A stretch of DNA of 38,207 bases from Gamarada debralockiae (taxonomy: Eukaryota > Ascomycota > Leotiomycetes > Helotiales > Hyphodiscaceae): contig NXFV01001151.1 in assembly GCA_002803225.1 (NCBI GenBank), forward strand, positions 1-38,207. Reading direction: 5' to 3'. Shown here piece by piece: positions 30,947 to 38,207 of the stretch (its first letter is position 1; each line of letters begins with the position of its first letter). A model generated the notes under the pieces. That model was given only the letters and a program-made list of their open reading frames with translations. It was not told the origin of the DNA and ran no database searches. A program made the position numbers and the translations under genes.

Positions 30947-31793
30947 TTAGAATACCAACCTGACTTTTAACTTGTCCCCCTTAACAATTTCGTCCTTCTG
31001 TGCCATCAACTCAGGCATATCCCACGTGCAATTGATGTAACGCCCTGCAAGCCATTCTCTCTTTTCTTTCGTCAAATAGACAATCGTATCGGCACTCAAT
31101 TCCGTGGTATCCACGAAGACTGCACTCAGAATTAGCTCCGGGTCGCCGAATTTGATGCGAGGTACTCACTAGGCTTCAAATCCTCTCTCAATCCCTCTTT
31201 TCCACCAACACAATCCGTAGGGATATTTCCCGGGTGAATCGAAAACGCAACCACCCCTTGTTCACCGTACTCCTTGCTCACAAACTCCATGAGTCTCAAG
31301 ACTGCGAGCTTGCTAGGCTGGTACGCGCTGAACGCCGGGTTAATAATATGCGCCCCTACACTGGCAGTAGTGATGATAGTTTTATCACCACCCTTCAACA
31401 TCAACGGCAAAAAGGCCTCGAAACTAGATAAGGACCCTTGAGATTCACATTCCACATCTCCTACCACTTCTCAGGATCACTATCAGCAACAAGTGCCGGC
31501 GAACCGAGAATCCCCGCATTGATGAGAAGGATATCGAGTTTTCCGAACTCCTTTTCGACTAAGACGGCGGCATCCTCGGTGCTTTTCTGGGATGTGACAT
31601 CGATTTGAACACAGAGTACTTGGGGTGCAGAATGCTTAGCATCAGCTGCTGCCTTGAGAACAGTTTCTTTGGCTGAGGTGAGATTGGAGCACGCTCCAAT
31701 TGCGATGTGGGAGGCGCCGGCTTGGGCGAAAGATTTGGCGATTGAAAGACCGATGCCTTTGGAGGCTCCTACGACAAAAACGCTTTTGCTCAA
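30947..31793 (-). pseudogene. Broken short-chain dehydrogenase/reductase, copy 2
   Basis: Starting at 31793, the first frame has VFVVGASKGIGLSIAKSFAQ (a Rossmann glycine motif) and LDILLINAGILG (NAG). It stops at TAG (31461-31463) directly after PEKW, where a second Trp (TGG) is expected. About 45 nt later a one-base loss near 31411-31420 shifts the frame. The other frame then supplies LPLMLKGGDKTIITTASVGA, the active-site YQPSK, and FSIHPGNIPTD. A 50-nt intron (31169-31120, GTGAGT...GCAG) leads to a last exon with FVDTTELSADTIVYLTKEKR and EWLAGRYINCTWDMPELM, ending at TAA 30949-30947. Apart from one stop and one indel the gene is complete, so it died recently. It could be functional in related strains. 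Confidence 0.82.
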
Positions 31794-31999
31794 GGGCTGA
31801 ATGGAAAGGGGGGAGATGGCAGGGTATGTGTCATTGTGGACGTGTTGAGTGACGTCATAATCCCCTGTGGGGGTGGCATGATGTAGGAAAGGCTGATGCT
31901 GAGTTCACGTGCGATGAAGTTCAGCAACCGTATTCTGAGGCCTGAGAAAGTTGTCGGACCAACGAAGTCCTGTTTAACAATTCTGATATTTATACTTTA

Positions 32000-32024
32000 G
32001 TCCTAGGATAAACAAGTGCACCCC
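32000..32024 (+). repeat. Left terminal inverted repeat of the Tc1/mariner relic
   Basis: It reads GTCCTAGGATAAACAAGTGC followed by ACCCC. Its inner part matches the reverse complement of the right end, with small differences near the tip. Confidence 0.85.
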
Positions 32025-33262
32025 TGAACATCGGGTGGTTCTAGTAGGTTCGTTTTGACAGGGGGCCTCCCACCAACCATTTTAATACCCTTATTCGCTG
32101 CTTTTACTTACTTTTCCCTTGCAACAGCTTCAATATATCTGAATATAAGTTTCCTACGCCAAAAACACCTACCAAAAAAACTACGAGAGACCAACGCATC
32201 CGTGTACAACCCTCTTCTTTGATGCTGGCTAGTCGAAGTCGCAAATCGCCCTACAACTCGACCTTACACTAGACCAAGTCAAATATACTCTCCGCCACCG
32301 CGTTACCCCTCAAAAATAACGTACTGGACGTCGTCCTTTACTTGGTCTTATAGAGAGGAAGCAGTTAATCGATTGGGTATGCGCAAGCAAGAAGAATCGG
32401 CGTACGCCATAGGACTAAATACCTAGTATTTTTTAGCTAGCATTGTAAAGTATATGCAATTGCTACAGCGTTTAAAATAGAGAGCTTTTCTAGATACTCT
32501 GCTCTTCAAAAGCCTAAGCTTACTCCACAACAAGCTAAGATACGATTACAATGGGCACATGACCACTTGAATTAGACTATTGAGCAATGGTTTTGGATCT
32601 TTTGGACTAATGAGGCGTGGGTAAAGCCTGGAAGACATAAGAAGATCAAGGTGATGAGAAGGAGAGGTGAGGCTTTATACCCTGATTGTATAGAACCTAA
32701 GGGACGAAAGAGGATTGGATAGATGTTTTGGGCAGGTATATCAGGCTTTAGTAAAGGACTATGTGTATTTTGGGAGAATGATTAGGGAACAATTACTTTA
32801 CAAAGCTATTGAGAGCACGTAGTGCCTATTATAGCAGAGTACGTGAGCCAAACTAGGCTGATTCCTATGCAGGATAACGCTTTAGGGCATGGCTGCTCAA
32901 GCAACTTTAGCTTTTATGAGAGAGAAGGGCTTAGTTCTAATCTTTTGGCTAGCTAACTCTCTAGACTTGAATCCAATTGAGACCATATAGAATAAAATTA
33001 AGGATTATATCCAAGAGAAGTACCCTGAGATCCATAGGTCTTATCCTAAGCTTAAGGCAGCTGTAATTGAAGCTTGGAACTCAATTACAGAGAGGAGGTT
33101 AGGGATTTAATAAGGTCGATGCATGAGAGATGTCAGGCTGTAATTGATGCTAATGGATAGCATATAAATTATTAAGGGACATATAGAATCAACCACTTTC
33201 AAGCATAAAGCGGCCATATGTACAGTACGTGCGAGTGGCGGGGGTGGCAATAAAACCCTCAA

Positions 33263-33287
33263 GGGTGCACTTGTTTATCCCTCCTAC
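33263..33287 (-). repeat. Right terminal inverted repeat of the Tc1/mariner relic
   Basis: On the minus strand it reads GTAGGAGGGATAAACAAGTG followed by CACCC, then TTGA just inside. It is bordered by the TA duplication at 33288-33289. Confidence 0.85.
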
Positions 33288-33289
33288 TA

Positions 33290-34742
33290 AGTATGAACGT
33301 TACAATAGTTGTCAGGATGTACGTAATAAAGTCCCGTGTTGTTGCGGTAAAGATTAAATCCTTGCGTTGACCATTGAAACGGATGACGCGGTTCTCGCTC
33401 GCCTAAGCCAATCATTGCTGGAGCTTTCGGCGTTAAAAGTGTAGCAATCACTCACTCGGCTTTAAGTTTGATCATGGTGGCCTTAATGACACCTTGTGAC
33501 AGACCAGGACATAGCTTTAGTAATCGACTCACTATGCGGTGGAATATTCCACCGTTTCCACTCAATTTACTTTCGTTGTATGGAGATGAATCTGGTGGGC
33601 TCGCTACCCCCCTTCCCCCTTTCGCCTCGTGATTGTACCTCGACCGTAAAGCTTCTTTAGATAGGAAATTAGAAGTAGATACAAAGAATTTTGAAACCAA
33701 AACAGGGAATCGAGATCTGAACCTCCATTAAATAGCAAATCTCTCGCGGCGTCTTCACACAGATGGAATGATTGTTGATCACGTGATACCAATGCACGTC
33801 GAAACACGTCTCTCAACTCCCTTCACACAGAGCGAATTTGCAGGAAGTAGGCTTTATGTCGGAAAATATATGAGGTTGAGCTCACCCTTAAGAGCTGTGA
33901 TCCATTACATTTTCGATAAGTTTCAGATTTGTGGTGATTCTGTACACAGGAGAGTCGTTAACAAGTCCTCCGGTAACTTGGAAGTTTGAGAGCGACGGTA
34001 TTATATTGTGATCGACTATCCTTACTACAACCTCCCTAAAACTTCAACGCATATAGAAGCTTCATTACTTCCTTTCACCCGGCATCGGAATCCTTCAAAC
34101 CTATCGACGATATCGCCCAGGGCAAATTCCACCCTGTGGCCGAGGCTCGAACAAAAATCCGGGATGGCCCACACCGCTGAGTGGACTATCTAGACTAGGA
34201 CGTCTAATGTAGGTTTCGTCATCATGGCTGAGCTAAGCTAACTGGGTTTAATTCCATCGAAGTCTATTAACCGGAAATCAAGAGGGTGACCGCCGGGCTG
34301 ACTGATATAATTCTCTGTGTTGATAGACGTTCTCGAGCTTGATAGATGTATGAGGCATTTACTCTTGTGCGGTGGAAGGTCTAACGATATATAAGCTATC
34401 GGCGAGAGAGGAGGGAAAGAGGGGGTTACCTTGCTACTCGATATTCTTACTGCCGAATCGGGGCTTCACACCCACGCATCTGTCTGCGCCATTCTCTATC
34501 TTTATGATCATTCTTACCTACCAAATTTGACTCACACTTGAATAATTTCCATTTCACAGGGCCGACTGAAGAAGGGGACTCACATGAATATATTATTCTT
34601 GAAGAGTACCGAAGACTATACATTCGTATATTTTTTCCGACACGTTTATTTTTGATTCCTTTTCAACCAGGTAGCACTTCTAAAGTCCGAATCTGATATA
34701 TGTCTACCCAAAAGTCCAAAGATTTAAAGCATTGCCACTTCA
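33290..34742. other. Gene-free stretch right of the Tc1/mariner relic
   Basis: Frames up to about 80 codons occur on both strands without recognisable family resemblance. An E-box-like palindrome GATCACGTGAT lies near 33777. It may hold older decayed repeats, but I see no defined structure. Confidence 0.4.
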
Positions 34743-34994
34743 TTGAACAAAAAGAATCAAAATTACAATCAACCGAGACCATTTCATCCGCCACAGTATG
34801 GCCACCCGGATAGACTACCTCCTCTGCGCCCTTATAATCTGCACGTTATACCATCTGACAGAAGGTTGACTCCTATGCAAGGTGGATCATATACCAGACA
34901 GGCCGCCAATCCTACCCTGTACCACCCGGTGAATCTTTTTTTCGAGCCTCGACCTGGTCTAGATGGACGTTGGCCTGGACCAAATAATCGTTAG
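34743..34994 (+). CDS. Short Pro/Asn/Arg-rich ORF (doubtful)
   Basis: An 83-codon frame reads NQPRPFHPPQYGHPDRLPPL and later FFEPRPGLDGRWPGPNN. The composition is proline-rich low complexity. It may be an exon or relic of a larger disordered protein. There is no recognised domain and no clear promoter. It ends 335 nt before the stop of the converging oxidoreductase gene, and the gap between (34995-35328) shows nothing else. Confidence 0.25.
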   Translation: MNKKNQNYNQPRPFHPPQYGHPDRLPPLRPYNLHVIPSDRRLTPMQGGSYTRQAANPTLYHPVNLFFEPRPGLDGRWPGPNNR

Positions 34995-35328
34995 GATCAC
35001 CGGTTCCCTAATGATCTTCAGCGAGATGTGGAAGTAGAATGAGAGCTGTCTAGTCATTGAGCTTCAGAGACTACTAAGTCTGTAGATGCATGGTAATATA
35101 ACCACGTTGCTTTCAAACTTCTCATTTTGAGATAGATTGTCGACGTGAAAACTCTCTTCCAAGCCCTCATTTGATTCCCCTTGAGACTTCGAACCTCATT
35201 TTATGAATACGAAATGGCGATTCGGAGTTTATTGAAATGTTTGGGAATCCTGAAACATTCCACTGCCGTCGAGCATCCAGGTGATCTTTCCGCATACCTT
35301 AAGCAATGATTCGTCTCCCTGATATAAA

Positions 35329-36432
35329 CTACAGAGAAACCACAACTTTCTTAGCGGACACCCCTTTCTTCTGGACATCCAAAGCCTCCTGAAAGTACTC
35401 AAGACCCTTGCCAACGACGAGAGGATCCGGAGCAGCGATGAATTGACCTTCCACAAGAGCTTGTGGCAGAAAATCTTCATAAATGATCTTACCAAGCTCA
35501 TTATCCTTCAAGCTGCCCGCCATAATGAACTTAGCTTCAACACCAGCAGGAAGATCCTTCGGAACGGGCATCGCCATTGAGACAAACTTCTTTCCTTCTG
35601 ACTTGGCAACGACCTCGACACAACTCTCAGCCACGCCCGCAGTAAACATAGTGATCGCATGGCCAATGGCGACTGCCCCGGCACAAGTCTTTCCCTTGAA
35701 GGCTTCGATCAAGTCACTGACAACGGTGGGGCTGTTGTAGTCGAAAACTTGGCTGGCACCAAGCTTCTTGACGTACTCAAAGTTCTTTGGTGAGGAAGTA
35801 GAGATGACTTCGTAGCCAGCAGAAATAGCGAGCTGAATGGCATTGGAGCCCACGCTTGTCGACCCTCCCCAAATGAGAAGAGTATTGCCGGTTGGAGCCC
35901 TTGGCGGGATGGTGGGGTACTCAAGCGCCAGGTGATCTTTCTGAAACATTCCACAAGCCGCAACGGATACACCCATAGGGATAACACATGCACTCTCGTA
36001 GGACATAGTGTTAGGAATCGCTGATGTCAAGTTGGTTTGAAGGATAGTGTACGTCTGAAATCCGCGTTCGGAGTTTTTGCCATCCGGTCCCATGCTGACT
36101 GCAAAACCGAGAACTCGATCTCCCACTTTGAAACGAGAAACTGCGCTACCGACCTCAACGACTTCCCCTGCTACGTCTGAACCGAGGACGGCGGGGTATT
36201 GGATCCAAGAGAATAAAGCATCGCCGCGAGCTTGAATGGCCCAATCGACGGGGTTGATAGCAACTGCTCCATTCTTGATGAGAACCTCATTCTCTCCCGG
36301 GGAGGTGTAGGGTGCCTCCTTGACTTCGAGAGGGGTGGCTTGTGCTGCGGCAAGCCATGCCGCGGTATTTGACGGTGACATTCTGGGTAGGTAATGAATG
36401 GATGCTGTAATCGAGGCGGCAGGGAATGACAA
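35329..36432 (-). CDS. Zinc-independent MDR oxidoreductase (CipB-like)
   Basis: The 367-codon frame is a medium-chain dehydrogenase/reductase. The GroES-like part reads SPGENEVLIKNGAVAINPVD then YPAVLGSDVAGEVVEVG (79-95). It lacks the Cys and His ligands of catalytic zinc, placing it with quinone-oxidoreductase and enoyl-reductase types. The NADPH-binding Rossmann segment is LLIWGGSTSVGSNAIQLA (185-202), and the C-terminus has YFQEALDVQKKGVSAKKVVV. It most resembles the fungal CipB-like alcohol dehydrogenase-domain proteins (my recollection of the family). The substrate is unknown. Met18 (36381, MSPSNTAAWL) is the likelier start, since homologues usually begin just before the AAWL segment, while the longer form adds 17 uncertain residues. 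No introns or damage. Confidence 0.9.
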   Translation of the reverse strand: MSFPAASITASIHYLPRMSPSNTAAWLAAAQATPLEVKEAPYTSPGENEVLIKNGAVAINPVDWAIQARGDALFSWIQYPAVLGSDVAGEVVEVGSAVSRFKVGDRVLGFAVSMGPDGKNSERGFQTYTILQTNLTSAIPNTMSYESACVIPMGVSVAACGMFQKDHLALEYPTIPPRAPTGNTLLIWGGSTSVGSNAIQLAISAGYEVISTSSPKNFEYVKKLGASQVFDYNSPTVVSDLIEAFKGKTCAGAVAIGHAITMFTAGVAESCVEVVAKSEGKKFVSMAMPVPKDLPAGVEAKFIMAGSLKDNELGKIIYEDFLPQALVEGQFIAAPDPLVVGKGLEYFQEALDVQKKGVSAKKVVVSL

Positions 36433-36900
36433 GATTGATATTTCTAAGGTTAAAGATGAGGGATAGTTTAAAGAGATCAGAGTCGTGTTCCGATAAATTG
36501 ATGAAGCAATGGAGGTTCTTAAATATCACAGAGATGCATTTCCCCTAACCCCAATGGAGGAACACAAAGAATCGACACAGACTTTAACTGCGCTAACTCC
36601 ACCGCAGATTAGGCTCTGTCATTTCCTAAGTCCGGATGATGTTGGCCTCGCCACGTATTCTGAGCACTTGCTTCTACCAATTTTTTTTATGGTCGGGAGC
36701 ATCGTGGAAGAGGATACAAAGCAAAGCGGCTGCTGTGCCACTTAGTGTGGACCTGATACGACTCCAGGTTAGCGCGAGATTTAAGCGACCCCCTGACTTG
36801 CCTCCGGTCTCCGAGTCACGTGCACCACATGATCTACAATACTAGTCAAAACTGGTGAGTCCGGACTGGGTCATATCAGAATCCTTATTATACCGGCGAG
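36433..36900. other. Upstream region of the oxidoreductase
   Basis: This region separates the oxidoreductase start from the Fot1-like relic. Short frames show no similarity. A transposon tip could begin near 36840 (TACTAGTCAAAACTGG), but this is not certain. Confidence 0.4.
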
Positions 36901-36928
36901 AAGCCCCGGATCCGTTAAATTTTAGGTG

Positions 36929-36965
36929 GCTATATCGGAAAACATTGTTATAAGCTATATCGGAA
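36929..36965 (+). repeat. Two GCTATATCGGAA words in the Fot1-like leader
   Basis: The 12-mer GCTATATCGGAA occurs at 36929-36940 and 36954-36965. A related inverted ATTCCGATA follows near 36990. Such subterminal repeats are common in transposase-binding ends. Confidence 0.7.
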
Positions 36966-37012
36966 TGAAAAGGCCAGATTTTGGGTGTATTCCGATAATC
37001 GTGGACCGAATG

Positions 37013-37049
37013 GCCCACTAATTTTTACGGCTTCGCCTAATTAGTGGGC
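37013..37049. repeat. 11-bp perfect hairpin in the Fot1-like leader
   Basis: GCCCACTAATT (37013-37023) pairs with AATTAGTGGGC (37039-37049) around a 15-nt loop. Confidence 0.85.
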
Positions 37050-37051
37050 TT

Positions 37052-37084
37052 CAGCGATACGGTCGTTTTTCAGCGATACGGTCG
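37052..37084 (+). repeat. Two tandem CAGCGATACGGTCG words
   Basis: The 14-mer occurs at 37052-37065 and 37071-37084, each followed by a T-rich tail. The 19-nt period places both on similar helical faces. Confidence 0.85.
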
Positions 37085-38207
37085 ATTTTTCAACCCTTAA
37101 TTCTTAAATAATTCATCATAAATCAACAACATAACCAAATTCAATGCAGAAAGGGAGGCAGATATTGCTAAGGCAATCAAGTACTACGAGGAAACGCCAG
37201 GAGTCAAAAAAGCGAAGGCAGCGGCCAAGTTTCACGTCCCTTATCGACTTTTCAAAGCGCGTCTCGAAGGCCGCCCACTACAAAACACGAAAGGAGGAGC
37301 TAACAAAGCTTTAAATGCTAATTAGGAAGATACATTACAATCGTATATCGACTTCTTGATCTACTGTGGGCATCAGGCCAATAAGATCTATATTAAGTTG
37401 GCCGCAAATTCCATCCTTTGTACGACCGGTGATACGCATCAGCTAAATATACAATAGGCGCGTCGATAGTTCAATAGGAATAAGAAGTAGTACAAATCCC
37501 TTCGTACAAAGACACTAGCAGCAAAAAGGAAGGCAGCGCACAAGAAAGAAGACCTCGAAAAGCACTTTAATGAGTTCAATAATACGATAATCAAGTACGG
37601 TATCGACCCCTCGGACGTGTACAATATAGACAAGACAAGGTTCCGGATTAGAGTTATTACTAGCAGAATTGTTATTATACACTTATCGACTAAGGCTGTT
37701 TACCTTGTAGATCCTGACAATCGAGAGTCCTTAACTGCGGTCGAGACTATATGTGCGGACGGCAGTACGATTCCTCCTATGCTTATCCTTAAGGGAGATG
37801 TCCTCCTCGAGAAGTACTTCGAAAATAACCTTGAAAATAAGACGCTTCTTACTACAAGTCCCTCTGGATATTCGAATGAAGGCCTTGCCATGAAATATCT
37901 TATCCACTTCCATAATAATATATACAAAAAGACAAAGGGGAAGTAGCGGATATTGATCTTTAATAGGCATAGAAGTTATGTTTCTAAGGGCTTCTTATTA
38001 TATTGTTGGCAACACAAAATCATTCCTTTTCAGCTCCCTCCACATAGTACGCACTTGCTCCAACCACTTGATATTGGCATTTTTCAACCTCTCAAGCATT
38101 GGCATCAAATCGATATCCAGAACACTATTCAGTACGGCAATTGCAAGTATACAAAGGTCGACTTCTTAAATGCCTATCGAACTATTCGATACCAAACCTT
38201 TCGATTA

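Larger units (their letters stand above)
32000..33287 (+). mobile_element. Degenerate Tc1/mariner (impala-like) transposon
   Basis: The 1288-bp element is flanked by TA on both sides (31998-31999 and 33288-33289) and has inverted ends sharing GATAAACAAGTGCACCC. Inside on the plus strand are pieces of a DDE transposase. A helix-turn-helix part lies near 32270 (LTLDQVKYTLRHRVTP), then QWFWIFWTNEAWVKPG near 32590, RRGEALYPDCIEPKGRKRIG with TAG in place of Trp at 32720-32722, IPMQDNALGH near 32865, SRLESN near 32960, and SMHERCQAVIDANG near 33120. The first catalytic Asp position reads Asn. At least a dozen stops interrupt the frame, many of them TAG or TAA explicable by transitions. It is a dead copy and could only move by help in trans. 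Confidence 0.88.
36929..38207 (+). mobile_element. Degenerate Fot1/pogo-type transposon, cut by the window edge
   Basis: Coding similarity starts near 37146 with an HTH-like part (DIAKAIKYYEETPGVKKAKA, KFHVPYRLFKARLEGRP). After several stops comes a DDE region: YNIDKTRFRI (first Asp) near 37621, VDPDNRESLTAVETICADGS near 37710, then IPPMLILKGD and PSGYSNEGLAMKYLIHFHN. The second catalytic block reads FNRHRSYVSKGF near 37959, where LDGHGSH-type sequence is expected, so Asp appears mutated to Asn. PPHSTHLLQPLDIGIF follows near 38036. Order and motifs match Fot1/pogo transposases. Stops such as TAG at 37325 and 37936 mark it as dead. The left boundary is uncertain and the right end lies outside the window. 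Repeated words and a hairpin lie upstream of the coding part. Confidence 0.85.

Noticed and set aside
1..38207. tRNA, rRNA or CRISPR elements
   Set aside because: I looked for B-box-like GGTTCGAATCC patterns, rRNA signatures and regularly spaced repeats and found none. CRISPR is not expected in a fungus.

Overview
The window looks like nuclear DNA from a filamentous ascomycete, most likely a Leotiomycete such as a Helotiales relative (the class is my inference from protein flavour, not a search). Reasons: monocistronic genes on both strands, short GT...AG introns (about 47-94 nt) with CTAAT-like branch points, Zn2Cys6 and C2H2 fungal regulators, a NACHT-type NLR, HET and DUF6589-like relics, a CipC-family protein, and decayed Tc1/mariner and Fot1/pogo transposons carrying RIP-like transition mutations.

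Layout. 252-2003: a broken Zn2Cys6 regulator. 2199-2630: a small uncertain ORF. 2845-7239: TRM61 (tRNA m1A58 methyltransferase) and cysteinyl-tRNA synthetase, head-to-head across a 194-nt gap. 7240-8632: gene-free, with a possible old repeat. 8633-12054: a four-exon C2H2/Fungal_trans regulator. 12262-13930: a broken short-chain dehydrogenase and unidentified debris. 14153-14987: an acyl-protein-thioesterase-like protein that appears to lack the whole catalytic triad. 15566-16048: the N-terminal piece of a RecQ-like helicase. 16295-20376: an alpha/beta-hydrolase-NACHT NLR, recovered by joining two ORFs over a 47-nt intron. 20800-21204: a HET-domain relic. 21380-22252: a DUF6589-like relic. 23682-24371: a CipC-family stress protein. 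25024-28020: an M18 aminopeptidase with a very long repeat-bearing N-terminal extension. 28021-31793: gene-poor DNA with a possible solo LTR, an unidentified relic pair, a broken secreted-type ORF and a second broken dehydrogenase. 32000-33287: a dead Tc1/mariner element with terminal inverted repeats and TA duplication. 35329-36432: a zinc-independent MDR oxidoreductase resembling CipB. About 36900 to the right edge: a dead Fot1/pogo element cut by the window end.

Core genes (TRM61, CysRS, M18 peptidase) sit between accessory blocks. The most notable accessory block is 15.5-22.3 kb, where an intact NLR of the hydrolase-NACHT class, implicated in fungal non-self recognition, is flanked by a HET relic, a helicase fragment and a DUF6589 relic. 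Many breaks are single transitions (CAA to TAA, TGG to TAG), which suggests that a RIP-like process or relaxed selection has shaped the accessory parts.
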